DNA from: Quillaja saponaria
Taxonomy: Eukaryota > Streptophyta > Magnoliopsida > Fabales > Quillajaceae
DNA: 64,000 nt
Reading direction: 5' to 3'
NCBI GenBank assembly: GCA_029379385.1
Contig: CM055618.1
Location: 1,436,134 to 1,500,133 of the forward strand
Below the pieces are notes generated by a model. The model saw only the letters and a list, made by a program, of their open reading frames with translations. It had not been told where the DNA came from and did not search any database. The first letter of the stretch is position 1; every line of letters starts with the position of its first letter. Shown piece by piece: positions 1-12,409 of the stretch. The position numbers were made by a program, and so were the translations under genes.

Positions 1-530
1 ACAAAATCTGAACCCCGAACAAAAAAGCTATATAATGATTTAAAAGAAAAACATACAGGAGAATCAAGAGACCAAGAGCACCTATCAGGCATGTGAGGGA
101 AATGAGTGAGGAAAGAATGACTAACAAATTAGTAAGATCAAAAACTTCCCTTTCACTCAGACCTCTGAAAATGTGAATATTCCAACTCAATATCATTACC
201 TCCAAAACAGAAAAACAAGAAATTGAAGCAAAATAGAGAGCTGATAATCTATAAGGTCTAGGGAAACTCATAGCAAAAGACACATTTCCTATCCAAACAT
301 CCTCCCATAAACGAATACGAGTACCACTACCAATTTTCAAATTAAGTAGGGCGATACCTGGAAGCTGAATTTCCAAGAGCTAACATGAGCAATACTTGTA
401 CCAGTTTTGGCATCCCACCCACTCCAATGGAGGCTAAACTTGCTTTTAATCAGCATGTGCCAAAGTGAATCAAGTTCTTGAGGAAAATGCCATAACCACT
501 TTACTACCAAAGCATTGTTTGAAATTCCGG
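1..530 (-). mobile_element. L1-type LINE fragment (end of reverse transcriptase, zf-RVT region)
   Basis: Read on the minus strand, this stretch matches the region after the reverse transcriptase core of plant L1 LINEs. Visible blocks in order are KWLWHFPQELDSLWHMLIKS, a Trp-rich GWDAKTG stretch, SSWK, then after a frame change the hallmark IGSGTRIRLWEDVWIG and FPRPYRLS. Several frame changes and stops show it is dead. It runs off the left edge of the window, so its 3' end is unseen. It lies in the same orientation as the BBR gene and, because no later BBR exon is visible in the window, it appears to sit inside that gene's third intron. Confidence 0.75.
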
Positions 531-2727
531 TTTATAAGTCTACTATGTAATTGGCACTTAGACTTGATTAAGGATATTATGAGATATGTGTTTTCCCTAG
601 TAGCTCCTTTCCTAATAGTTTCGCTTTCCTCCCTACTTCTCTTCTCTCTGTAGTATTCTTCCATCAATCCTTACATCAAGGAAAATGTGAAGAAGGAAAC
701 TAAACATAAAGGATTTTCTATTGTCCAATAAAGACCCCACCAAAGAATGAGCAATGAAGAGAAAAAGAGAAAGGAAGAAAGGATTAAGAAGAGTATAACC
801 TCTGTTTTCCTTTTTTCTACAAGAATGGCTACCTTTCTGTCCATTTGTCTAAGAACAGGTTGAATTCCTTTTGTTTTCAGCAAATACGTATTAAGCTGTT
901 TATGTGGCAAAGGTATAACAAATAAGACCAAAAATAATTTGAATATCCAATCTATTGATAACTTAATGTAACTTCAACTTGTCTCTGATGTAGAAGGATA
1001 ACACTCCTCCCATCCCATTCTATGTATCCCGGTTGAGTTTCAAAAAAGGTGATGAAGATTACTTATTTATTCAATAAGGCATCTTATCTTTTAAGAGACC
1101 CTCAAGGATGGGAGCAGTAGTTGAATATAAGCATTTGAGAGAAAATCAGCCCCTTAATGTACAATCTTTCTAATTCTATAAAGAACCCATTACCAGTTTT
1201 ATTCTTTCGAAGGGCCAAGTGTTGGTTGAAATTTTCTTCTTTTTTTTTTTTTTTTCTTTTTTTCTTTCTACATCTTTGTTATTTGGTCACTATTGTTAAT
1301 ACTTTAAAGCATTTGCTTTGTCCACAACTGAGTTTCTTGGACTCAAGTAGATTATGATAGGATAGTGGTATATGTCCAAGGACTTGATTATTTTCTAAAA
1401 CATGGAAGATTCTCACTAATTTAAAATGCCCGATTAGACGAGTATATTTTTACTGATATTTTAGGGTAAAGTGAAAAGTTGAAGCAACTACAGTCTGAAA
1501 TATTAATAGGTTTAACACGAAAAATCTCTAAAGTTAAGGCAGTTTCAACAACTTAAACTCAATAGGATTTTAGGAAATTATAAAAAGAAAACTTCTAATC
1601 AAGATTATCTAATCCTATATTTTGTTTTCGTTCAGTAAAAGAAGCATTCCACGGGAATCAATTCCCATCACATGAGATGCAATAAGAAGTTATCCCACAT
1701 TCATTTTTACACAAAGAATGACACCCGCAAAAGGAACTTGGAACACTAAATGGATCCTAGGAGACAATTGAAGTGACTAGCCCCCAACACAAACTTTTGA
1801 CAGGAAACTCCCATTATTCAACTTTCACGACATGTTCAGAGGAGTAAACTGTAATGGTGACCATGTATACAAGCACATACCTGTTTGTTTGTATAAATCC
1901 GGTTGTGCAATGGCCAAAAGCATATACGATTTATCAATTTGAACCCATTTATTATACTATGGGATCAATGAAGTGCCAGACTTTCCATATGTGGCATCCA
2001 AAGAATTTAGCAAAGCAGCCTTAACCAAGGTGCATGTGTTACCAATGTCTCAATTACTAAATAAATTTTTCATTATCCCTAACAAGTTCAATTGAATCAA
2101 TTGTCTATCTTAAGTAATACTCAATCAGATCCAAGGAAATCAGATATCGTAAATTACAATAATAAGATACACACGGGCAAGTGATAGGTTGATATCCTAC
2201 CTTCTCCAAATAACAAGGAACTATTCCCAAAATAATATGAGGGATGAAGCCTAATTGAAAATGGCATTTACTAAGTAAAAGATGTATGTCCCCTTTTTAA
2301 ATATAGTATATTGATAAAATGGAAGCGAGAATAGGATGCAATCTAAAACTGAAAAAAAAAAATGAAAAATGCGCAAAAGAAAGAACACAAGATGTATCAA
2401 AGTTCAACTCAATCAAGCCTATGTCCTCACTTGAGAGATTGAAATTCACTATTCTGTATTAGCGAAAAATACAGGTGCCTAACTCAAAAACTCTAAAAAC
2501 ATAGCGAACCCTAAAGCTAACTACCTATATATATATATATATAGATTATAAGAAGAGCAAACCCTAAAACTTATTTTTTGACTTGCTCTTAGGTCGTAAT
2601 TATCCAAAGGGTCGCACCACAAAACTTTGGCCTAACCCAATACAAGACAAACACAACACATATGCATGTGCATGTGCATGTGTTTGTATGCTGTTAAGTG
2701 TACTTTGACATATGATTAGATATTTAC
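531..2727 (-). other. Intron DNA of the BBR-like gene, no coding exon recognised
   Basis: Between the LINE fragment and exon 3 I see no stretch that could encode the acidic middle or the RING domain expected of this family. The sequence is AT-rich, with a poly-T/A run near 1240-1262, an (AT)n tract near 2527-2543 and a short TGCATG repeat near 2663-2680. The part around 2370-2640 has the look of a decayed short LTR (it resembles LTR element F further right in style), but I cannot find its ends. Confidence 0.4.
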
Positions 2728-4096
2728 CTGAGAATTAGCACCATGATCCTCTGTCTCCTCTGCCTCCCCTGCAATAAGAAAGAGTAACTTCAAGCTCTAA
2801 CTGTTGGATAACTTCAGAATATTTGATGAATGAATATACCAGATAACATTAACAGTCAAGATCACTTACTATCATTTATTCCAGCAAGAGCTAACATCCT
2901 AGCTGCCATTTCTCTCTCTTCAGCATCTTGTAGGGCTCTTGCGTAAGCTTCATCACTTGAGAAAACATTTGGGTCAAATTCAAAGCTAGGATTACCACCT
3001 TCTACAGCATCAGAAAGAGCATGGATGTCAAATGCATCTTCACTGTCATCAACATCAGTTCCATCATATTCCTCATCATCATCTGCATCCTCATCATCAT
3101 TATCGTCATGGGGATCCTCAAAATCATCTCCATCATCATGTAAATAGCTTCCAGTTTCCCAACTTCCATAATCACTCCCTTCATTGTTCATTCTGAGCAT
3201 CATGTATGCCCTTTCCTACACCACAATCAATGCCAATAACCACAAAACAAAAAAGTTCAATCCAAGATAAGTAATAGCAACAGCTCTCAATGAGATACTA
3301 GAGAAGACATGCAACTATGAAGAAGACAACCCCTTATCCCCAGCTCTCTTTGGGGAAACAAACCATACAAGCAGGCTATGTCCGCATAAGGAAGATAACA
3401 GCAGAAGTTAAAAGAAAGTAGTATTCAGGTCAATGGAGGGGAAAGTAACCAACGACATTACTGGCTTCTGATGATGTATATGGACTGTCTGATATATAAA
3501 TGTTGTCTTATCCCTCTCCATAAAACCATATCAAACCTAAGTGCAAGTGACTTGAAATAAGTAAGTTAAGTCCTTTAACCACTCTTTTGGATTTTCAGGA
3601 AAGTGCATAAATTGCCTCATGATGGTTAAATGTTCTGAACTCAGTAACTAAAATGTCATTTGCATGTTATTTTTTCGCCCAAGATTTCTTGGCCACCAAA
3701 AAAAAGCATAAGACTCTAAACAAATATACAAGCATAAACATTCCCATAAAATTTAAGCCTAAAATGAAATTATAACGAAGTGGGTTGAGGGCTAGAGAGA
3801 GTGTCTGTGTGTGAGAGAGAGAGGATGTTACACTTCCGACCTGCTCCTGTAGAGTTCGTGCGAGGGCAAGGTCAGCATCGACCTGGACTGAGATTAGCAA
3901 AGGGAATTCTGGAAGGCTGCCGAGAAGGAGACTGGGTCGGCTCCGATCCACTTCCTCCTTCTTCTACTTGTCCTACTTCTTGTACGTGTTCCTCTGCATT
4001 TGAATTAAGGTGTTCTCCTTGTTCGGCGTTGTTGTTGGCTTTAGCTCCTCCTGAACCCAATTTAGCGCTGTTGTTGGTGGTATTGTTGTTCTCCAT
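2728..4096 (-). CDS. BBR: BIG BROTHER-related RING E3 ubiquitin ligase, first three coding exons; frame broken in exon 1
   Basis: Three exons with GT-AG borders fit the N-terminal half of the BBR family (Arabidopsis At3g19910 type). Exon 1 is 3841-4096, exon 2 2870-3215, exon 3 2728-2768. Exon 1 starts at the ATG at 4096 with an Asn/Gly-rich leader and ends in RIPFANLS then VDADLALARTLQEQ. Exon 2 begins ERAYMMLRMNN, carries GSDYGSWETGSYLHDDG, a long Asp/Glu run and DEAYARALQDAEEREMAARM. Exon 3 adds a short acidic stretch ending in NSQ. Exon phases (0, then 1, then 0) agree only if one base in exon 1 (the extra C at 3885/3886) is removed: 255, 346 and 41 bases give 214 residues. Family members join ubiquitin to targets with a C-terminal RING-H2 finger; those exons are not in the window and must lie left of position 1. 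The family match is strong by eye; whether the gene works depends on whether the frameshift is real. Confidence 0.82.
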
Positions 4097-4380
4097 AGAA
4101 ACAGAGTTTCAAACACAGCAAAGTATCAAAAAATTCGGAGGAGATCGAAACTCAAAAGGATCGGACAGGAAGTACAGAAAGAATCTGACCAGACAAAAGT
4201 TGAGGTATAATATATGGCAAACCTATACAATCTTAATATTTATGATTGGAGCGAGAGAAAATACAAGGAAAATTTGGGTGCAATTGGAGCTCGATTGAAA
4301 TTTTGACAAGAAAAAGAAAAGGACGCACTGGCTTGGAAACAAGAAAAAGAGAGAGAGAGAGAGAGAGGTGACTCACTTGT
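4097..4380 (-). promoter_or_regulatory. Likely 5' UTR and promoter side of the BBR-like gene with a (CT)n tract
   Basis: Upstream of the ATG at 4096 the transcribed strand carries a pure (CT)n run (plus-strand GA at 4349-4367). CT runs are common just downstream of plant transcription starts. No clear TATA box could be fixed, so the start site is not placed. Confidence 0.35.
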
Positions 4381-5966
4381 TTGGGAGTTGGACCCACTCG
4401 ATCAGTTTTGGACGCTCAGATTAAACATAGCCGTTGATAAACGGCTCTAATTAGAACAATGTGGCTTTTTTCATTAGAAAGGTTTAAGGAAATAACCTCA
4501 GAATCTCTAATTTAGGATATTTGTTGCTCGAACTTAACTGTATTTGAAAAATACAAAAAACCCTGATTCTATTTTGAAAGTACTAAAAATCTTATTTAAC
4601 TTTCATATTAAATTTTCTCTCTAAATGTGTAAATACTTAATTTTTTTTTATTTCTATATAGTCTTATTTATAACAATCTATTGTGTTAATTTTTAATTTT
4701 CAATTTTCAATTTATTATTTTAAATAAAATAAAAAATAGTTTACATATATATAAATAATATTAAATTTAAGTATTAAATAAAATAAGTTTGAATTGTTTT
4801 TTTTTTATTTCATGATATAAACTGTAAAATCTAAATCTATATGAATTTAGAAAAAAAAAATTCATATATATAAATCTACTAATGAAAACGAATTTTATTT
4901 TTAAAAAAAAAAAAAAAGTGAAAATGTGTCAGGATGAGAACATCTTAACTTGTAGAAGTTTTTATTTTCATTAATGATTATGTTTTTTTTTTTAAAAATT
5001 ACTTACTTAATATTTTAGACCTAGTAATTTTTAAATATATAAATAATAAAATGATGAAAGTGATTAAAAGATGTTTCAATTTAAAATCTAACGCTTATTT
5101 GAAAAAGAAAATTATAAAAGTATGGCTTACTTGGCTTGTAGACATGATATTTGTCATGTTTCTTACAAAAAAGAAAGAGCACATATTTTTATCCACTATA
5201 TCGGTCTTGACTTATTGATTTTAGAAATACATATAGTTTTTATTTTTTTCTCTAAAATATTATTAAATTTTTAATTTTACTTAAATATCTACAAAAAAAA
5301 AATTTATTTTTCTATTTTACTATAAAAAATATATATATTAAAGCTAAAATTAAATTTTTTTTTCTTGGTACTTTGAAAGCATGTCTTTTTAGTATTTTTT
5401 TCAAAATGTAACAACAATTGTTTTACATCCATCCCAAAGATTGTTGAAATCCTAAATTGTGGACCTTAGTATTATTTTAATAAATCTCAAGGAAGTTGAA
5501 TGTAATTTACTCTTATTAATTTAACCAAAAAAATAATATTTTTATGCGAATAAAAATATTCAACTTTAAGAGTCTATTTGCGATTTATAGAAAAAAAAAT
5601 GATATGATGGAAGAGGAGACAAAAGGAAAGAAAAGGTGAGTAAAGAAAAAAAAGAAAGAAAGAAATCATAAAATGCATTTCTTATTTGTGAGATAATCGA
5701 AAGAAAATAAAATGCAATATTACATGTTTCTTCAACTATACTCTCAAAAAGATAATTTGATATTAGTAGGTATTCAATACAAATGTAGGGTCACTTCACA
5801 TAAAAATTATAATGTAGATTATATATCCTCTCTTTACAAATCATCTCAATTTGAAGGTATAAAAATATATGATTTGAAAGAGTTTGTACAAGTGTTAGTA
5901 TTAGTGTCTAAGAGTTAATTAGTGGTTAGTTGTAATGACACTTTATTTGTATTTAATATATATAAT
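4381..5966. other. AT-rich intergenic DNA
   Basis: Very AT-rich, with many poly-A and poly-T runs (for example 4898-4916). The small open frame at 5712-5918 has no recognisable domain and is probably chance. No gene or complete element is seen here. Confidence 0.5.
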
Positions 5967-6893
5967 AATATTTAGAGTAAAATATACTTTACCCTCTTGT
6001 GGTTTGACTTATTTTCAAAGACATACATGTGATTTTTTTTTGGTCTAAAAGCACCCCCTGAAGTTTAGACCATAGTGTGTTTGGACTAAATCCATCCAAA
6101 GTAATTGTTTTCTAACTAAATTACCAAAAACCTAAAACTAAACCTCTAATTTATATATACGTGCCATTGATTTCTTATTACTCTTTCATTTTATGTAAAC
6201 AAAAACCCATAGAAACAATTACTTTTCAATTGAAACCCATCAAGCTAAAATCGATAATTATGTAAATTTAAAAGGCATTAAAACTAATACCTCACCCAAA
6301 CTAAAAGAAAACGATTTGGTTTATTCATGAAAGATCTCAATTGAATGTAAAACAGACCAATTAATCAAATCACACTTAAAGCTTTAATCCAAATTTTCAC
6401 ATGCTCCTGGCATAAATTGTCTCTCTTCAATTAAACCAAACTTTATAAAACTCTCATATAATTCTAGCAACAATTGTCTATACTTATTCTTTCTATGATC
6501 CAGCCACTCTTTCAAGAATGGAAACGTAGACAAACTGGCTCTTCCCACCATCTTCATCCTTCCCCTCTGCATTATCTTTAAAGGAATTTCAATCAAACAC
6601 AATTAGATTTTTGTTTTGGGTAACTAGGTATTAGATTTTGAAGTAAAATTAGATTTAATTTATTCTTTTTAATAGAAAATGAAAGAGATAATAGGAAATC
6701 AATAGCACTGAATTTATAAATTGAAGGTGTTGGTCTTTTGGTAATTTAGTTATAAAATCATTAGTTTGGATGGATTTCGCCCAAAGACACTTTGATCCAA
6801 AGTTCAGGAGGGTGCTTTTGGACAAAATGAACCATGTATATGCATTTGAAAATAAATTAAACCACAAAAGAGTAAAGTGTACTTGAATATTTA
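5967..6893. mobile_element. Inverted-repeat DNA transposon (MITE-like), with 8-bp target duplications
   Basis: The element body is 5975-6885 (911 bases). The left arm (about 5975-6120) and the right arm (about 6730-6885) are inverted copies: the left reads GAGTAAAATATACTTTACCC followed by a GTGGTTT block, and the right ends with its reverse complement in diverged form. Directly outside both ends lies AATATTTA (5967-5974 and 6886-6893), a target-site duplication. Eight bases suggests hAT; Mutator-like elements (9 bases) are the alternative. The middle (6290-6600) has no recognisable transposase, so it is probably non-autonomous. Confidence 0.72.
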
Positions 6894-7133
6894 TTAGGTT
6901 TTCTTTACAATTGTGTTTAAATGAGATTTAGTATAACCATATATAAAGTCCCTATAATAAATATTGTCTATACATAATTATTATGTATCATAATTGCGAG
7001 ACATGACATATATAAAGTATTATTCTAAAATATTTTTGGTCAATGAATCATCAAGAATAGGGATATTGATGATTCTACAAAACTAGCATATGTTGTGTCA
7101 TTCTCTTATAAATAGAGTGGTGATCTCATAAAT

Positions 7134-8848
7134 TGTTAGTAGTATGCCCCAAAGTCAATGACATATGATTTTGTGACATTATTTTATGTACAATCTTATT
7201 CATATTATTATTAATAAATATTAATATACATTTAATTGAATAAGTGGCAAGCAATATCATATATAAGAGTTATTAATTAACCATCATGCATGAGCCCAAA
7301 GAATTAAAGCAATGAAAATAAGCATCATAATGAGATCATGCTAATATGATGTATTTCCTTTAAGCTCGATTCTTAAACATTCATAATCATAGGATCACTA
7401 AGTAAGGAATTAGTGAATGCTGATCCGTATAGACTAGTACATATCTAGTTAACTCAAAAAGTTGAGGGTGACTGATCTCATAATTATTTGTTTATGAAAT
7501 ACTAAAGCAGATATGTAGGTGCTTATTAGAGAGTGAGTTCATTGAATTGACATAACTGAGAACACCTTATAGGAGTTATAGTACATGTTAATATGTGGTT
7601 CTTATGTTATAATTATGCAAATAGTCATTTAACTTGAGGCACCATAGTTATCTTGTATGTATGTCATTATACTTTGATACTATTTCTGATTATATTAATG
7701 AGTCACCCAAGAATTAGTAATTGGATATAATCACTTACAAATGGAGGTATGTGAATGCGTAACAAATGATCTACTATTCTTACTAGAAAAGAGAAAATGT
7801 CCTATATGACCTATAAAATATTTAACTTAAAGTCTATGGTCATAGCAGAATGGATTAGAAAATGAGTTTCTAATTTCTCCAATGAAGTTATAATCTTAAG
7901 ATCTAGATATATATGATTAAATTTAGGGTTTGACATTATTTTCATACCCAAATAGATTTAATTGTGACGTTGTATGATAGAATGATTGAATTGTACGATA
8001 ATTGTTAACAAAAGGTTTATAGCCATATTCATACTATTATGAGTAGTCATCATGTGTTGCTAGGCACCTAATCTTGACTTATAGGAAACCCTGATAATTA
8101 AAGAGTAAATTAAAAAAAGTTTTAATTCAAATAAATTAGAATGAGTTCTAATTTAATTGGACAGGATTCAATAATAAATATGTAAAAGTTACATGCTTAC
8201 TACAATCAATAGTTTGAACCTAATGGGTCAACACACGATAAGACGATATTCAACTAAAGTGAGTTTTGGGACAATCATGTAATTAATAAATTTTGTTAGG
8301 CATTATGTTTACTTATGATTAGATCCTAATGTTATCAGAATCCCTAATATGTTATGATTGTCCTGTACATAGAGAGGTGGCTTGTCTTTATAGATAAGAT
8401 TTAACAAGCTAGGAAATAAATGAGAAAATAATTGTACTGTATTGTACAAAGAACCTAAAAACTTCAGAAAGATTTTAGGCCAAATATAGTTCCTAAATTA
8501 CAAGAAGGAGTCAGTAACTTGTGCTACAACACAAGGAATCTCTTGGCAACCCCTCTTATCTTTAAGCATGAAGATTTTTGGTTGGATTCATTCATATAGA
8601 TACACTTAGAGATATGACACTTATGTCGTTGTTATTCTCTTAATGAATCAACAAGGATTGAAAGCCAAATCACTAATACACGAAAGAATTGATAATCTCG
8701 AAGGAAACACAGTTCTCTAGGTTCTTGTTAATTGTTAAATTATAATTAGGATATTTTATATAATTATAAGGTGATTTAAGGTCAACGGAACCAAAATTTT
8801 AAATGTCACTATGCATATGATTGTCATAGCTTCTACCGATTTCTTATA
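7134..8848 (+). mobile_element. Long terminal repeat, family beta copy 1 (copia-like)
   Basis: A 1.7-kb LTR starting TGTTAGTAGTATGCCCC and ending near ATTTCTTATA. It matches, base for base over most of its length, the copies at 8953-10538 and 18881-20603. Immediately after it, at 8850, comes TGGTATAAGAGTCAAG, a decayed primer-binding site of the initiator-Met tRNA type (normally TGGTATCAGAGC). This marks it as a 5' LTR in plus orientation. Confidence 0.7.
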
Positions 8849-8952
8849 GTGGTATAAGAGTCAAGTTTATGATTTATGTTAGGTTCGATAGTTTATTATT
8901 ATGGCTTTATAGATTGGATCTCTTTTTATTATTGATTAGTTGATAATAACAA
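8849..8952 (+). other. Remnant interior with decayed primer-binding site of LTR family beta
   Basis: Only about 100 bases separate the first LTR from the second. They start with the primer-binding-site remnant at 8850-8865. No gag or pol frame is left, so the interior has been deleted. Confidence 0.55.
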
Positions 8953-10538
8953 ATATTATAAGCCTAAGGAATTAAAGAATGGAAATAAGCATCATGATGA
9001 GATCATGCTAATAAGATAGTTTTTTTTTTTAATCTTAATTCTTAAATGTTCATAATCATAGGATCACTAAGCAGGGCATTAGTGAATCCAAATATATTAG
9101 TATATATCTAGTTAGCTTAAAAAAATTAAGGATGACTGATCTCATAGTTACTTATATATGAGACACTAAAACAGATATATAGATGCTCTTAGAGAATGAG
9201 TTCATTAAGCTGACTCAACGAAGAACACCAATATTGAGTTTCGCTACATGTCAATAAGTGATTCTCATATTATAGTTATGTAAATAGTCTTTTGACTTAA
9301 GGAATCATAGTTACCTTGTATGTACGTTATTATACTTTGATGCTATTTTTTATTCTATTAATGAGTCACCTAAGAAGTAGTAATTGGATACAATCACTTG
9401 CATATGGAGGTATGTAAATGCATAATAAATGATATATCACTCTAAGTAGAAAAGAGATAGGTGTCCTATGTGATCTATAAAATATTTAACTTAAAATCTA
9501 TAACCATAAAGGGTAGATATTAGAAAATGAGTTTCTAATTTCCCCAATGAAGTTAAATCTTAATATCTAGACACATATGATTAGTTTTAGAGTTTGACAT
9601 TATTTCCATACCCAAATAAGTTTAATCGGGACATTACATGATAGAATGATTGAATTGTATGATAATTGATAACAGAAAGGTTCAAAAGGTTTACAATAGT
9701 ATTCATACTATTATGGATAATTATCATGTGCTACAAGGCATTAATCTTGATTTGTTGGAAACCCTGATAATTAATTAATTAATTTTGATTAAAAGGTGAA
9801 TTAAAAATATTTTTTAATTCAAATAACTAGAATGAGTTCTAATTTGATTGGACGAGATCCAATATTAAATATGTAAAAGTTACATGCATACTGTAATCAA
9901 TAGTTTGAACCTAAGAAGGTTACATACAATAGGACGATATTCAATTAAGGAGAATTTTGGGATAGTAACTGTAATTATTATAGTTTATTAGGCATTAGGT
10001 TTAATTATGATTAAACCTAATGTTAGCATAAGTCCTAATGTGTTAGGATTATCTAGTACCTACAAAGATAGCTAGTCATTTTAAATAAGACTTAGCTAGG
10101 TAGTAAATAAGAAAATAATTGTATGTACTATACAGAGAACCTAAAACTTTCAGAAGATTTTAGGCCAAGTATTGATCCTAAATTGCAAGAAGGATTTGGT
10201 AAGTTGTGCTAACATAGAAGAATCTCTTGGTAACCCCTTTCATCTTCAAGCATGAAGATCCTTGGTTGGGTTTGAGGATACATTTCAAAATGGGACACTT
10301 CTTCCTTTGATGTGATCTTGATGAATCAACAAGGAGTGAAATCCAAATTAATAATACGACGAAAGAATTGATAGCCTCAAAGGTGGACAGTTCTCTAACT
10401 TTTAGTTTAATTGTTAAACTATAATTAGGATCTTTCATACAATCACACAATGATTTAAGGTTAAAGGAATCAAAATTTTAAAGTCCGGTGCACATATAAT
10501 TGCCATATTTTCTACCAATTTCCTACCGATTTCTTACA
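8953..10538 (+). mobile_element. Long terminal repeat, family beta copy 2, truncated at its 5' end
   Basis: This aligns with copy 1 from about 150 bases inside the LTR (the AAGCCTAAGGAATTAAAG block) to the end TTTCTTACA at 10538. The missing first part and the missing interior look like one deletion that joined the leader of the element to the inside of the 3' LTR. No matching target duplication is seen outside the pair. Confidence 0.65.
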
Positions 10539-12409
10539 TAGACTAGAAGTATGGTGATACTGAGACAAACATATGGTTGCTAGTTAGTTGACCAAGTACA
10601 GTTAATTAACACAACACGAGAAGCCATGTGGAGTCTTTACTCACGTGTTAATAGAGGTTCTCAAAGTGTTATTAGTGTAAGTGATCCTTTCACTTGAGAT
10701 CACCTTATTACCTTTTATATGAATCTACATGTTTTAATGTCATTCCCTTTATCTTGTGACAAGGATAATACATAGGTGATTATTGGATATGTGGTGAAGC
10801 ATATAAAGGTAGATGAATCATAGACAAAGAATTCATCATCCTTAGTAAAGAGGACGAATATCCCATGGCATCTTGAGACGAGTATGCCTTGTTCCAAGAA
10901 TCTTTGTAAAGTGAAAGAGATTAATAAAAGTGTTTTCTTGAATCTCTTTTAGGAACAAAAAGTAAATTTTGTTTCAAGTACTAATGGATTTAGACAAAGA
11001 TAGGATCGACACTAGAATCTATACCTTATGTCCAACTTAGGATATGATTGAGGAATGGATTTGAATTACATGATAACAAGCACTGAAAGATTTGATCAAT
11101 GATCTTACCTTCATTTGTGCTTAAGTGGTCATGATACATTGCTAGGTGTCAATCTTGATATATAAATCTAAGTTGGTTGGTTAGTATAACTTTAAATTAA
11201 AATTGTTTAATTTAACCGTACTTCTTAGGAAGTATCCAATTAACTTAATGGGTTACACATAAGGTTTTCAAGATCGAGATCTTCATCAGGATCATTGATG
11301 GGGGCAAGATCAAATCAGTAGAATTGGAAGATCTTACAAATTTTACAAATTAAGTGTCATAATAGATATCTATGTACATACTTTATTGTAAATATATGTA
11401 ATTTGTTATAAACAAGTACAATTTGTATAAAGCTTCTAAATATGTATTTTTTTTTTTTTTTTTTTTTCTTCTAAAGCAAAGTATTCACCAATTTCATCAA
11501 TAATATAAAGAACTACTCAAGAGAGTATAAGTAAAAACATGAAACATCCAATACGAACAGCAAATTCATAACTTTAAGCTTTGTATAAAGCTCCAAACTT
11601 TTTTTTGTCTTCATTAGGTACATACATTATAAACAAGTAATCATTTACAATAAATAAAAACTCAATCTTTTACATAAATTGGTATACTTAAAAGACCTTA
11701 AATTAAAATACCAAACCGAATATACATTAATCACAAAATAATATTTCAAAATTTTATTTTATTTTATTTTTGCTAAAAGTTTGAAAATTTAATTTATGTA
11801 CATAATTAGTTTAAAACTACATGCCTAATTAGCCTACAACTACAATAGAAATAAAAAAAAAGTCCCAATTCTCAGTCTTCCTCCACCTTGCAGTTACTCT
11901 ACAGTGGCAAGCCTGAAGAAGAAAAGCTCTGTAAATGATATATTTGAAGTCAAAATATTGATGTGAAGTAAATCCAAGGCTTCGCAAATGTTTTCACTTC
12001 TCTTCGACTAATGCCCAGAAGGAATGAGTGGAGGAGGGGATGACGAAGAGCTACGAAGGCCCAAAGGGCCTAAGGCTCTAAATAGAGGGAATGTCTGAGA
12101 AGAGAGAGGTAGCTCTTAAGCAATTCAAAAACCCATATTACCTTCAAAAAGTTTGGGTCTCTTCAAGCTTAATTGATATTTTGATCTAAATAACGTTTCT
12201 GCAGAATCGATAGACTCGGCAACAAAGGCGAGATATCACGATCCTTCCATCGCTTCCATGATCCTGCTTCTAAGCTTTGCAAATGATGATCTTCAACTCA
12301 TGCCGACTTAGTGTGGTGGCTCAAATTCGTGTATCATATAATCTTGCACTGGTGGCACGCGATCTTAACGATAGTGGTTACATACTTTAATTGACTTAGG
12401 TTAAGAACC
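10539..12409. other. Decayed repeat DNA and AT-rich sequence, no gene recognised
   Basis: The part 10590-11340 resembles a distant relative of LTR family beta (shared words such as TGCTAGGTGTCAATCTTGAT), but no ends are clear. A poly-T run lies near 11446-11467. From 11870 to 12340 the sequence is less AT-rich but shows no long frame or splice pattern I can read. Confidence 0.4.

Noticed and set aside
671..931. Minus-strand frame of 86 codons near the LINE as a BBR exon or membrane peptide
   Set aside because: It has no resemblance to the RING or acidic region of BBR proteins and no proper splice borders; the hydrophobic stretch is from AT-rich sequence.
3801..4298. Plus-strand open frame of 165 codons across the BBR promoter and exon 1
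   Set aside because: It is antisense to BBR exon 1, has Cys/Ser/Leu-rich low-complexity content and no domain. The minus-strand exons explain the region.
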